A DNA stretch of 64,000 nt from NCBI GenBank assembly GCA_965277495.1, contig OZ255824.1:248001-312000 (forward strand), read 5' to 3'. A program made the position numbers and the translations under genes. This DNA is from CAHJXG01 sp965277495. Lineage in GTDB: Bacteria > Pseudomonadota > Alphaproteobacteria > Acetobacterales > Acetobacteraceae. The first letter of the stretch is position 1; each line of letters opens with the position of its first letter. Below, piece by piece: positions 1-8,178 of the stretch. The notes under the pieces are model-generated. The model saw only the letters and a list, made by a program, of their open reading frames with translations. It ran no database searches and was not told where the DNA came from.

Positions 1-2
1 CC

Positions 3-1874
3 GGCGTCATTGTCTCGCTGCTATCGCCCACTCTGCATCTTGTGATCCAGAATGCAGCAAGCTTTTCCTGGTTGCTGCATAGCGCCGGTTTTGCCCATGT
101 GGACGTGCAAGTGGATAGTCATTCCCTAGTCGCATTCGCGAGCGACGCCCCGTTAAACCTGGAGAGCGACGAACGTAAGTTGCGATTGATGTATCGCAGG
201 CACCTCACGCGCCAGGCGGAGGCATTCGACCCTTCCACCGACGTGTTCCTAGGTTTCGCCGGCCGCGCGTTCCAGGAAAGCGTGAACGACGGCGACCTGG
301 CCGCTGCCGACGCCGCCTGGGCGCTGTTGCGGCCTGCGTGCCGTGATCGTTTTGGTCTCGATCTCGACCATCTGGACGCCTTGCCGGAGCCGGTCGCCAC
401 CTGCGGGCTTGAAGAAATGGCCCGGCTCGTCCCGCTCAACCTAGGCGGCCTGCTCTACGCGCGCGGCATCCAACGGCTGAGCGAAGGCGCCGGGCGGGCC
501 GGCCTTGAACGGCAATTCAGCCTCGCCGCCACGGCCGCGGCCGCGATGCGCCGCGCGTTGAACGAGCTCGCCATGGAGGATGGCCAGACCGAGGACATCG
601 GCTGGACCGCTGCGGCCGAGGCGCTGCTCTGCGCGGCTGCGGACGGCGCTCCCGACATTGCGGCGCGCTTGGCGGCCCTGCCTTCGGCGCCGGCCGGCGG
701 CATGGCCCGTCGCCGCACCATGCTGGGCCGCGCGCTCGGCAATTTGGTGAACGCCGGGCACTACGGCCTCGCCCGCGATGTCGTGGAGCGCGAGGGCGTC
801 GCCAGCATTTCAGCCGGCGCATTGATGACGGACGCCGAGCGCGACCTCGTATTCAGCCTGGCGGTGCTGGAGGTGCAGGCCGGGCCGGACGGGCGTCCGC
901 TCGGCAACCCGGACGCTGCCCAACGGGGCTTCTCCAAGGTCTTGGCGGCGGCGTCGCCGGGCAGCGGCCTATGGTGGGCGTCGCTGCGTGGGCAGATGCA
1001 GGCGATCGACCTTGCGCCGGCGACCGGCGATGTCGCGGCGATGATGGATGCGGTCCTGGCCTGCCATCCCAATCGCGAGTTCGCCCACTGGGCGCTGCCC
1101 AAGCTGGTCAACGCCGGCCAATACGACCGCGCCGAAGCATTGGTGCAGGCCTGTGGCATCGACGAACCCGCGTCCGGGCAGCCGCTCACGGACCACGGCC
1201 GCGACATCGTGTTTTGCTTGGCCATGCTCGGCTTGCAAGCCGGGCGGCACGCGCCGGAGATTGGCGACGCCGCCACGGCGCAGGCCCGGTTTGCCCGTGT
1301 GCGCAACGCAACTGCACCGGGGTCGGAGCTGTGGCGGGCGGCGTTGCGCGGTGAGCAGCAGGCCATGGACCAGGCCGGCGACGGCGCTGAGGCCGCTGCA
1401 TTGCTCGCTTCCATCATCAAGGCGCATCCCTCGATCGAGTTGGGATTTCCCGAGATGATACGGCTGGTGAACGCCGGGCAGCATGACGCAGCGCGCCAGG
1501 TCGTGCGCCGCTCCCGCCTGGACAGCGCCGCCTTCGCCCGGCCCGGCAGCATCGCCGCGCTGGACGACAGCGAGCGGGACCGCCTGTTCTTCCTTGCCAT
1601 CCTGGACGCGCAGATTGGGCCAGATGGACGCGCCGCCGGGGAGCCTGCGATTGGCCGCAGCCGTTTTGCCCGCGTGCGCGCGGTGGCTGCGCCGGGGTCG
1701 GACCTATGGTGGGCGGCGCTGCGCGGCGAGCTGCAGTCGCTCGATTTGCTTGACGCGCAGGACGAGGCGGCAGCGTTGGCGGGCGATATCCAGGCCGGGC
1801 ACCCGCAATTGACGCTGCCGGATGACATTGCCGCCCGTGTCGCGGCGCCCGGCGCTCAAGCCGGCCGCGGCTAA
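3..1874 (+). CDS. Methyltransferase-like protein with three C-terminal repeats (5' end outside window)
   Basis: The reading frame is open from the first bases of the window, so the gene is truncated upstream and the GTG at 42 is not a convincing start. The first ~45 residues (a 'HLVIQNAASFSWLLHSAGF' stretch followed by 'LVAFAS') resemble the end of a class I SAM methyltransferase fold; this is inference. After a helical linker come three homologous repeats of about 120 residues. Each has an 'LVNAG(H/Q)' helix and later an 'APGS.LWWA.LRG' signature, at roughly residues 235-340, 355-460 and 475-585 counted from the GTG. They look TPR-like. The stop is one base before the rhamnan-synthesis-F-like gene, so the two are probably co-transcribed in surface glycan assembly. 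The catalytic core cannot be seen here. Confidence 0.7.
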   Translation, partial: GVIVSLLSPTLHLVIQNAASFSWLLHSAGFAHVDVQVDSHSLVAFASDAPLNLESDERKLRLMYRRHLTRQAEAFDPSTDVFLGFAGRAFQESVNDGDLAAADAAWALLRPACRDRFGLDLDHLDALPEPVATCGLEEMARLVPLNLGGLLYARGIQRLSEGAGRAGLERQFSLAATAAAAMRRALNELAMEDGQTEDIGWTAAAEALLCAAADGAPDIAARLAALPSAPAGGMARRRTMLGRALGNLVNAGHYGLARDVVEREGVASISAGALMTDAERDLVFSLAVLEVQAGPDGRPLGNPDAAQRGFSKVLAAASPGSGLWWASLRGQMQAIDLAPATGDVAAMMDAVLACHPNREFAHWALPKLVNAGQYDRAEALVQACGIDEPASGQPLTDHGRDIVFCLAMLGLQAGRHAPEIGDAATAQARFARVRNATAPGSELWRAALRGEQQAMDQAGDGAEAAALLASIIKAHPSIELGFPEMIRLVNAGQHDAARQVVRRSRLDSAAFARPGSIAALDDSERDRLFFLAILDAQIGPDGRAAGEPAIGRSRFARVRAVAAPGSDLWWAALRGELQSLDLLDAQDEAAALAGDIQAGHPQLTLPDDIAARVAAPGAQAGRG

Positions 1875-1875
1875 T

Positions 1876-2919
1876 ATGGCCTCCGCGATCGCGAACCGCC
1901 TCATTCGCCCGCCGTACCGGTATATCCGCTACGAACTGCTGCCGTCGGTCGGCCACCTCCTCACGAGCTGGCGCAGCCCGAAACGCCTGCTGCACCGGTG
2001 GCCGGAGGGCGAGTTCACCCTCGGCCCCAAGGTCTGCGTGTTTGTGCATTGGGACCGGGCCGGCGATGTGCGGGACCACGTGATGCACCAGGTGCGCAGC
2101 CTGGCGCAGGCCGGCCTGTCGGTCGTGTTCGTGACCAATTCCGGCTTTTTGCGTCCGTCCGCCATGGCCGCGCTGCAGCAGGTTTGCGCGGGCGTGCTGA
2201 TCCGCGCCAACGTCGGATATGATTTCGGCGCCTGGCGCGAAGGGTTCGAGGTGCTGCAGTTGCCGCGCCCGGACACAGAGATGGTGGTGATGGCGAACGA
2301 CAGCGTTTATGGCCCGATCTGCCCGATCGACGAGCTGTTGGCGGTGATCGACTTTAAGCAGGCGGACTTTTGGGGCTGCACCGAGAGCTGGCAGACCCGG
2401 TATCACCTGCAATCCTATCTGATGGCGTTCAATCCGCGCGTGGTGGCGAGCGACGCATGGCGCAGTTTCTGGGGCACCGTTCGGCCGACGTGGGCCAAGT
2501 CCTGGCTTATTCGCCTGTATGAAATTGGCCTGACGCAGACGCTGCTGAAGGCTGGCTTCACCTGTCGGGCGATATGGCCGTACCGGACGTTAATCGCCGA
2601 TCTCGACCCGGAATTGCTGATCGATCATCCCGAGGGCGGCCCGAACCTTGCCGATCCCACGATCCGGGCGCGGCAATATCATACGCGGCATATCCGCAAT
2701 GCGGCCGTGATGCGGCTGCCGCTCAATCCGACGAGCGACCTGTGGCGCCAGCTCATGCAGGCAAAGTTCCCGTTCATCAAGCGCGAATTGCTGCGGGACA
2801 ATCCGACCCACGTTCCCGACGTTGCGGAGTGGCGGGACGTGGCGGCGGCCCACTCGGCGACAAATCTCGCGGCCATCGAACGCGACCTGCAGCGGACCCT
2901 GAAAGACCGTGCCCCGTGA
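1876..2919 (+). CDS. Rhamnan synthesis F (RgpF)-family protein
   Basis: This 347-residue protein matches the RgpF/rhamnan synthesis F family, found in rhamnose-rich polysaccharide and O-antigen clusters. Visible signatures are an N-terminal 'FVHWDRAGDV' strand, 'ANVGYDFGAWREGF' and 'VVMANDSVYGP'. These are the usual glycosyltransferase-like motifs of the family. No transmembrane segment is obvious, so it probably works at the cytoplasmic face. I chose the ATG at 1876, one base after the upstream stop, for tight coupling; an in-frame ATG at 1822 would add 18 residues overlapping the upstream gene. The role in rhamnose or other sugar transfer is family-based inference. Confidence 0.8.
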   Translation: MASAIANRLIRPPYRYIRYELLPSVGHLLTSWRSPKRLLHRWPEGEFTLGPKVCVFVHWDRAGDVRDHVMHQVRSLAQAGLSVVFVTNSGFLRPSAMAALQQVCAGVLIRANVGYDFGAWREGFEVLQLPRPDTEMVVMANDSVYGPICPIDELLAVIDFKQADFWGCTESWQTRYHLQSYLMAFNPRVVASDAWRSFWGTVRPTWAKSWLIRLYEIGLTQTLLKAGFTCRAIWPYRTLIADLDPELLIDHPEGGPNLADPTIRARQYHTRHIRNAAVMRLPLNPTSDLWRQLMQAKFPFIKRELLRDNPTHVPDVAEWRDVAAAHSATNLAAIERDLQRTLKDRAP

Positions 2920-2945
2920 TTGCCGGACCGCGACTTTTACCCAGG

Positions 2946-4085
2946 CTAGGCCGTGTGCCACAGTGCGCCCCCGAGAACGACGCTGTCCAACGCCAACCGG
3001 CGCTCGCCCTGCATTTCCTCGCCCAGTACATCAGTGAAGGTGCAGGCGCCCTCCGCAATGCGCAACACGGTGGCATCGCCAGTCGTGCCTAGGGCGAGGC
3101 TGCCGAGCTCCGGCATGCCCAGCAACCTGGCGGGCGTCGCAGTCACGGCGCGGACGATGTCGGGCAATGCCATCCCGAGGCATAAGAATTTCGACATCGT
3201 TTCGAGGTTGTCGAAAGCCGGGCCATCGACGCAGAGCACGTGGACGTCCGAGCTGATGACGTCCGGCGAAAAACCGCCGGCGAGCATCGCGCGCGCCACG
3301 CGGAAGGCGAACGCGCCCTTGCCATGGCCGATGTCGAACAGCACGCCGCGCTTGCGGGCCTGCCAGCATGCATCGCGAACGCGGCCGTCGCCATGGATTG
3401 GCGCGTTCGGGAACGGGCGGTAGCAGTGGGTCAAGACATCGCCGGGCCGCAACGCCGCCAGCACGTCGGCGTAGCGTGGCGGCGGTTGGTCGATGTGGCA
3501 CATGACCGGCAGCCCGGCGTGTTCCGCCGCTTCGATCGCGTAGTGCAGCGGCACGATGCCGTTGACGCCGCTGGTGTTGAGGCCGATGCGTACCTTGATG
3601 CCGCGGATCACGTCCGGGTTGTCCCGCGCGACGCTCACGCAGGTTGCCGGGTCCATCAATCGGAGGTCCTGGCTTTCCCCGACCATGACGGACGGGGAGA
3701 ATGCAAAGATGCCAGCGTGCGAAACATGCAGGTAGGCCAGGATGCGCGTGGCGCTGCGCTCGATGACGTGCTTGCGAAATCCGGCGAAGTTGCCCGGCCC
3801 GGCAGAGCCGACATCCACCCAGGTCGTGGTGCCCGCCCGCCGCGCCAATGCATCGGCGTCGACGCTGAGCGACGTGCCGCCCCAATAGACATGCGTGTGG
3901 AAGTCGATCATCCCGGGCATGACGACCCGCCCCGTCGCATCCCGCTCGACCCGGCCCCGTTCAACCGCCAGCGCCGGGCCAATGGCAGCGACGCGACCGT
4001 CGGAGAAGGCGATGTCGGCCACCTCATCCCGTCCAGACGCGGGATCAATGATGCGCCCCTGCCGCAAGATCAGGTCGTAGGTCAT
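2946..4085 (-). CDS. Amidohydrolase/deacetylase-family metallohydrolase
   Basis: This is a 379-residue member of the amidohydrolase superfamily, dihydroorotase/deacetylase-like branch. The N-terminal strand 'RIIDPASGRDEVADIAFSDGR' is typical. The metal ligands H63 and H65 are in 'MIDFHTHVYWG'. Later come a Lys in 'GIKVRIG' (candidate bridging lysine), His in 'VMCHIDQP', His in 'VLTHCYRPFPN' and the catalytic Asp in 'VISSDVH'. The substrate cannot be read from the sequence; relatives include N-acyl-amino-acid deacetylases and the EF_0837 group. It converges on the RgpF-like gene 26 bp away. Upstream on the same strand is tRNA-Glu. The ATG at 4085 gives the complete N-terminal beta domain. Confidence 0.85.
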   Translation of the reverse strand: MTYDLILRQGRIIDPASGRDEVADIAFSDGRVAAIGPALAVERGRVERDATGRVVMPGMIDFHTHVYWGGTSLSVDADALARRAGTTTWVDVGSAGPGNFAGFRKHVIERSATRILAYLHVSHAGIFAFSPSVMVGESQDLRLMDPATCVSVARDNPDVIRGIKVRIGLNTSGVNGIVPLHYAIEAAEHAGLPVMCHIDQPPPRYADVLAALRPGDVLTHCYRPFPNAPIHGDGRVRDACWQARKRGVLFDIGHGKGAFAFRVARAMLAGGFSPDVISSDVHVLCVDGPAFDNLETMSKFLCLGMALPDIVRAVTATPARLLGMPELGSLALGTTGDATVLRIAEGACTFTDVLGEEMQGERRLALDSVVLGGALWHTA

Positions 4086-4167
4086 GGGCGGCCCCTTTGC
4101 TGGACCGGCATGTTCGGCGAACTGGCTATCGGTGGCAACCGAAGCTGCTGCGGCGGATGATTTCGCT

Positions 4168-4243
4168 TGGCGTCCCGTAGGGGATTCGAACCCCTGTTAC
4201 CGCCGTGAGAGGGCGGTGTCCTAGGCCTCTAGACGAACAGGAC
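4168..4243 (-). tRNA. tRNA-Glu (anticodon CTC), CCA encoded
   Basis: Read on the minus strand, the acceptor stem GTCCTGT pairs with ACGGGAC (one T-G wobble), followed by discriminator G and an encoded CCA at 4168-4170. The anticodon stem CCGCC/GGCGG holds a loop with CTC, which decodes GAG. The T arm has the canonical GGTTCGAATCC. The sequence is close to the standard bacterial glutamate tRNA. Confidence 0.97.
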
Positions 4244-4281
4244 GTGGCCGAGGCGCTAACTAAGGCAGGCGACCCAAGGAA

Positions 4282-4458
4282 TCAAGCGCCTGATTTCGCC
4301 GTGGCCCGCTGCCGAGCCACCTCGCGCCGCCTAGTGCGGCATGCGTCGGAGCAGAAACGCACCTCGTCCCACGTTGCCGCCCACTTCTTGCGCCATGCAA
4401 ACGGACGCCCGCAGGCCGCGCAAACCTTGGTCGGCAGGTTCGGTTTCTTGTGCGCCAC
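4282..4458 (-). CDS. DUF2256 family zinc-ribbon-like small protein
   Basis: This 58-residue protein carries the complete DUF2256 pattern: 'LPTKVCAACGRPFAWRKKW', then 'WDEVRFCSDACRTRRRE'. The CxxC...CxxxC spacing suggests one bound zinc. The function is unknown; such proteins are often found beside photolyase, tRNA or unrelated genes. The GTG at 4458 gives an N-terminus (VAHKKPNLP) that fits the family, whereas upstream in-frame sequence is out-of-frame coding for the neighbour. It lies 13 bp downstream of the small membrane protein and 38 bp upstream of tRNA-Glu, all on the minus strand. Confidence 0.85.
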   Translation of the reverse strand: MAHKKPNLPTKVCAACGRPFAWRKKWAATWDEVRFCSDACRTRRREVARQRATAKSGA

Positions 4459-4471
4459 CGCCGCTGCCTCC

Positions 4472-4744
4472 CTATCGCGCCAATGCCACGTGCCCCAGCA
4501 CGCGGCCGGATTTCGTGTCCACCCAAACGACCCGGTCCGGACCGCCGCCCTGAAGCTGCACGGCCACCCGGTCCGCCGCGGCCGAGACGCCGGCGATGCG
4601 CGTGCCGGGCGGCTCGTCCAGCACGACACTGGCAATTCCGCCGGAACCGGCCGACATACGCTGCGCCAGCACCACGAACAGGCCCAGCGTGCCGGCCACG
4701 ATCAGGACCCCCATGACGATCACCGCTACTGTCAACCCGCGCAA
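4472..4744 (-). CDS. Small single-pass membrane protein (DUF6476-like)
   Basis: The 90-residue product has one strong transmembrane helix near the N-terminus ('VIVMGVLIVAGTLGLFVVLA') and a ~55-residue soluble tail with 'VVLDEPPGTRIAGVS' and 'VVWVDTKSGRVLGHV' strands. I recognise the arrangement as the alphaproteobacterial DUF6476 type often found back-to-back with an rluD-like gene, as here. The start is uncertain: the TTG at 4744 has an AGAAGGGG stretch 7 bp upstream, and no ATG fits before the helix except one inside it. It overlaps the divergent pseudouridine synthase start by about 30 bp if the ATG at 4713 is used there. Function unknown. Confidence 0.65.
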   Translation of the reverse strand: MRGLTVAVIVMGVLIVAGTLGLFVVLAQRMSAGSGGIASVVLDEPPGTRIAGVSAAADRVAVQLQGGGPDRVVWVDTKSGRVLGHVALAR

Positions 4745-5759
4745 TGCCGCACCCCTTCTGGCTTCCTCCCTGCCTGAACCGATCGAGGTCGTCGCCGGAC
4801 CGGAGGCGATTGGGCAGCGCACCGACCGGTTCCTGGCGGACGCCATCGGCGCGTTGTCACGCTCCCGCGTCAAGTCCCTTATGCAGGACGGCGCCGTGCT
4901 GCGGGACGATGTGGCGCTGCATGACCCGGCTGAACTGGTGCGGCCCGGCGCCCGCTTCGTCGTGCAGCCGCCGGCCTTGGTCGCCGCTCGCCCGGACGCC
5001 CAGGACATCCCGTTCGGCATCCTTTATGAGGACGCCGACTTGATCGTGCTCGATAAGCCGGCCGGCCTGGTGGTGCATCCGGCGCCGGGCAACGAGGACG
5101 GCACGCTGGTCAACGCCCTTCTGGCCCATTGCGGCGACAGCCTGCCGGGCATCGGCGGCGAGCGCCGGCCCGGGATCGTGCACCGGCTCGACAAGGATAC
5201 CTCGGGCGTGATGGTTGTCGCCAAGACGGAGCAGGCGCTGGCGACGCTCTCATCCGCATTTGCCGCCCATGACATCGACCGCGCCTACCATGCCCTGGTC
5301 TGGGGCAGCCCAGCGCCGGCCCATGGCGAGATCGAGGGCGCGATCGGGCGCGATCCGCGGGAGCGCAAGCGCATGGCCGTCGTCACCCGCGGCGGCAAGC
5401 ACGCCCTCACCCGGTATCGCACGCTGCGAGCTTGGGCGGGCGCTGTCACGCTCATCGAATGCGTGCTGGCGACCGGGCGGACGCACCAGATACGCGTGCA
5501 CCTGGCCAGCGCCGGGCATCCAGTCGTGGGCGACCCCGTGTACCTTCGCCGAGTCCCGGCCGCAGCCAAGGCTTTGCCCGATTCCGCCCGCCGCACGATG
5601 CTGGATTTTCCACGCCAAGCTTTGCACGCGACCCGGCTAGGCTTTGCGCATCCGCGCACGGGAAAGGCGTTGTCCTTCGAACGGCCCATACCGCCCGACA
5701 TAGCAGCCTTGATCTCGGCGCTGGATGCTCAGGCAGACACGCGACTGCAATATTCTTGA
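4713..5759 (+). CDS. rluD: RluA/RluD-family 23S rRNA pseudouridine synthase
   Basis: The protein has an N-terminal S4 RNA-binding domain ('RTDRFLADAIGALSRSRVKSLMQDGAV') and an RluA catalytic domain. The active-site motif 'GIVHRLDKDTSG' places the nucleophilic Asp near residue 160, and 'TGRTHQIRVHLASAGHP' follows. Family members isomerise uridines of 23S rRNA helix 69 (RluD) or other RNA sites (RluA/C); the length and S4 domain favour RluD. The ATG at 4713 is the nearest good start before the S4 domain, but it overlaps the divergent DUF6476-like gene. A non-ATG start closer to 4760 is possible. Its stop codon lies inside the -35 box of the rpoH promoter. Confidence 0.88.
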   Translation: MTITATVNPRNAAPLLASSLPEPIEVVAGPEAIGQRTDRFLADAIGALSRSRVKSLMQDGAVLRDDVALHDPAELVRPGARFVVQPPALVAARPDAQDIPFGILYEDADLIVLDKPAGLVVHPAPGNEDGTLVNALLAHCGDSLPGIGGERRPGIVHRLDKDTSGVMVVAKTEQALATLSSAFAAHDIDRAYHALVWGSPAPAHGEIEGAIGRDPRERKRMAVVTRGGKHALTRYRTLRAWAGAVTLIECVLATGRTHQIRVHLASAGHPVVGDPVYLRRVPAAAKALPDSARRTMLDFPRQALHATRLGFAHPRTGKALSFERPIPPDIAALISALDAQADTRLQYS

Positions 5760-5784
5760 CAGGACCGTGCCGGTCCGGTATCTG
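5756..5784 (+). promoter_or_regulatory. Candidate sigma70 promoter for rpoH
   Basis: TTGACA at 5756-5761, a 17-bp spacer and TATCTG at 5779-5784 form a near-consensus housekeeping promoter. The spacer contains a perfect 6-bp inverted repeat, GGACCG-TGC-CGGTCC (5762-5776). The -35 box overlaps the rluD stop codon. About 180 nt of untranslated leader would precede the rpoH ATG. Confidence 0.6.
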
Positions 5785-5964
5785 TTCATGCGTTCGGCGT
5801 GGCGGGCGTGCCGCGCCGAGGCAGTCCAGCAGCCTATTGCTCCGGGGTAGTCTCTGGGACGTGATGCCGATCACCGCGCCTGTATTTTATTTCCGTCGCA
5901 ACCGACCGTAGCCGAGCGCCGTATAGGGTGAGGAACGGTCCACAGAGACGAAAGAGGCCTCCAC

Positions 5965-6855
5965 ATGGCTGCTGCCGTCGTTAATGTCGCCCCTGAGGGC
6001 AATCTGTCGCGGTATCTGCAAGAGATCCGCAAATTTCCAATGCTCGCTCCCGAGGAGGAGCTGGAGCTGTCGCGCCGGTGGCGTGACCACGAGGATATGG
6101 GTGCCGCACATCAGCTTGTCACTTCGCACCTGCGCCTCGTCGCCAAGATCGCGATGGGCTATCGCGGCTATGGCTTGCCGGTCGGCGAGCTGATCAGCGA
6201 GGGCAACGTTGGCATGATGCAGGCGGTGAAGCGGTTCGACCCGGACCGTGGGTTCCGCCTTGCCACCTACGCGATGTGGTGGATTCGCGCGGCCATCCAG
6301 GAATACATCCTGCATAGTTGGTCGCTCGTGAAGATGGGCACCACGGCCGCGCAAAAGAAGCTGTTCTTCAACCTGCGCCGGCTCAAGGGCCAGATGCAGG
6401 CAATCGAGGACGGTGACCTGCAACCCGAGCAGGTGGCCAAGATCGCCCGTATGCTGGCTGTGCCCGAGCAGGACGTCGTCAGCATGAATCGCCGGCTTGC
6501 CGCGCCGGACAACAGCCTGAATGCCCCGGTCCGTGCCGACAGCGAAGGCGAGTGGCAGGATTGGCTGGTGGACGAGAGCGACAGCCAGGAAAGCATGCTG
6601 GCCGACCGCGAGGAACTGACCGGGCGCAAAGCCTTGCTGAGCGGCGCGTTGAAGACGCTGAACGAGCGCGAACGTCACATCCTGATCGAGCGTCGGCTAA
6701 AGGACAATCCGACCACGCTCGAAGATCTGTCGCAGCAGTATGGCATCTCGCGCGAGCGGGTGCGGCAGATCGAGGTGCGGGCATTCGAGAAGCTGCAGAA
6801 GGCCATGAAGACCCAGGTGGCCGAACGCCGCATGGCGACGCAACAGGCTGCGTGA
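5965..6855 (+). CDS. rpoH: RNA polymerase sigma-32 (heat-shock) factor
   Basis: This 296-residue sigma70-family factor directs RNA polymerase to heat-shock promoters. Region 2 reads 'LISEGNVGMMQAVKRFDPDRGFRLATYAMWWIRAAIQEYI'-like in order (residues ~76-115). The diagnostic RpoH box QKKLFFNLR is at 130-138, and the region 4 helix-turn-helix with 'ISRERVRQIEVRAFEKL' ends near 280. Length and box exclude RpoD and RpoS. It has its own promoter immediately after rluD and a ~180-nt leader, which could hold thermosensor structure (not shown here). A GAAAGAGG stretch precedes the ATG. It is followed by a strong hairpin and then purA convergently. Confidence 0.97.
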   Translation: MAAAVVNVAPEGNLSRYLQEIRKFPMLAPEEELELSRRWRDHEDMGAAHQLVTSHLRLVAKIAMGYRGYGLPVGELISEGNVGMMQAVKRFDPDRGFRLATYAMWWIRAAIQEYILHSWSLVKMGTTAAQKKLFFNLRRLKGQMQAIEDGDLQPEQVAKIARMLAVPEQDVVSMNRRLAAPDNSLNAPVRADSEGEWQDWLVDESDSQESMLADREELTGRKALLSGALKTLNERERHILIERRLKDNPTTLEDLSQQYGISRERVRQIEVRAFEKLQKAMKTQVAERRMATQQAA

Positions 6856-6860
6856 TCAGC

Positions 6861-6888
6861 GGCGCCCCGCTGCGAGCGGCGGGGCGCC
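6861..6888. terminator. Bidirectional hairpin between rpoH and purA
   Basis: A perfect 10-bp GC-rich inverted repeat, GGCGCCCCGC (6861-6870) and GCGGGGCGCC (6879-6888), with an 8-nt loop exactly fills the space between the convergent rpoH and purA stop codons. There is no T-tract, so intrinsic termination would be weak or the hairpin may serve as 3'-end protection for both transcripts. Confidence 0.65.
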
Positions 6889-8178
6889 TCAGCCTTCGAA
6901 CGGGTCGCGCACCAGGATGGTGTCGTCCCGTTCCGGGCTCGTCGATAGCAACGTCACCGGCGTCTCCACCAGTTCCTCGATCCGGCGCACGTATTTCAGC
7001 GCTTGGGCTGGCAGGTCGATCCAGGAACGCGCGCCCCGAATCGACCCCGTCCAGCCCTCGATTGTTTCGTAGACTGGCATTGCCGCAGCCTGTGCGGCTT
7101 GTGCGGCCGGCAGATGCCCGAGGCGCCGACCGGCGATCTCGTAGCCCACACCAATCTTCAGCTCCGGCATCCCGTCCAAAACGTCGAGCTTGGTCAGCGC
7201 CAGGCCCTGGATGCCCCCTACCTTGATCGCTTGCCGGACCAGCGCCGCATCGAACCAGCCGCACCGGCGCTGCCGTCCAGTCACCGTCCCGAACTCATGT
7301 CCGCGCGTGCCAAGCTGCCGCCCGATGTCGTCGTGCAGTTCCGTCGGGAATGGCCCGGCGCCGACCCTGGTGGAATAGGCCTTGGCGATCCCCAGCACGA
7401 AGCCGACCATCGACGGACCAACGCCCGACCCCGCTGCAGCGGTCGCGGCGATGGTGTTGCTGCTGGTGACGAACGGATAGGTGCCGTGGTCGACATCCAG
7501 CATCACCGCCTGCGCGCCCTCGAACAAGATGCGACGGCCAGCCCGGCGCGCTTCATCGAGCCGCAGCCAAACAGCCTCGACATGCGGCAGGATGCGCGGC
7601 GCCAGGCCCAGCAGCAGATCGAGCAATTCCTGCTTATGCGCGGGTTCGGCGCCGAGCCCGGTCAGCAGCGTGTTATGGTGCAGGAGCAGCTCATCCAGCT
7701 TCTCGGACAGCACGGCGGGTTCGGCGAGGTCGCAGACGCGGATGGCGCGGCGGGCAACCTTGTCCTCATAGGCCGGGCCGATGCCGCGTCCGGTGGTGCC
7801 GATCTTGCGGTCGCCGCGGGCGGCCTCGCGCGCCCGGTCCAATGCGCCGTGCACCGGCAAGATCAGGACAGCGTTCTCGGCGATGCGCAGGTTGTCCGGC
7901 GACACGTCCAGGCCCTGGGCGCGCACGCGGTCCATTTCCGCCAGCAGCGCCACCGGGTCGATGACGACGCCATTGCCGATCACGCCGAGCTTGCCGCGCA
8001 CCAACCCGCTTGGCAGCAGCGACAGCTTATAGGTCTGATTGCCGACCACGAGCGTGTGCCCGGCGTTGTGGCCGCCCTGGAACCGCACCACGATATCGGC
8101 GCGGCTGGCGAGCCAATCGACGACCTTGCCCTTTCCTTCATCGCCCCACTGGGCGCCGATGACGGCAACGTTGGGCAT
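6889..8178 (-). CDS. purA: Adenylosuccinate synthase
   Basis: PurA joins IMP and aspartate using GTP to give adenylosuccinate, the first committed step to AMP. The 429-residue length is standard. Motifs: the GTP-binding 'GAQWGDEGKGK' at residues 8-18 with catalytic Asp, 'GGHNAGHT', 'GTTGRGIGPAYEDK', and 'FEGAQAVMLDVDHGTYPFVTSSNT'-type IMP/PLP-region blocks in order. Its ATG directly abuts the hisZ stop (TGA|ATG), so translation is probably coupled. It is the last gene of the long minus-strand run. Confidence 0.98.
   Translation of the reverse strand: MPNVAVIGAQWGDEGKGKVVDWLASRADIVVRFQGGHNAGHTLVVGNQTYKLSLLPSGLVRGKLGVIGNGVVIDPVALLAEMDRVRAQGLDVSPDNLRIAENAVLILPVHGALDRAREAARGDRKIGTTGRGIGPAYEDKVARRAIRVCDLAEPAVLSEKLDELLLHHNTLLTGLGAEPAHKQELLDLLLGLAPRILPHVEAVWLRLDEARRAGRRILFEGAQAVMLDVDHGTYPFVTSSNTIAATAAAGSGVGPSMVGFVLGIAKAYSTRVGAGPFPTELHDDIGRQLGTRGHEFGTVTGRQRRCGWFDAALVRQAIKVGGIQGLALTKLDVLDGMPELKIGVGYEIAGRRLGHLPAAQAAQAAAMPVYETIEGWTGSIRGARSWIDLPAQALKYVRRIEELVETPVTLLSTSPERDDTILVRDPFEG

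Noticed and set aside
1822..1875. Upstream ATG as the start of the RgpF-like gene
   Set aside because: It would add 18 non-family residues overlapping the preceding gene; the ATG at 1876, one base after that stop, fits better.
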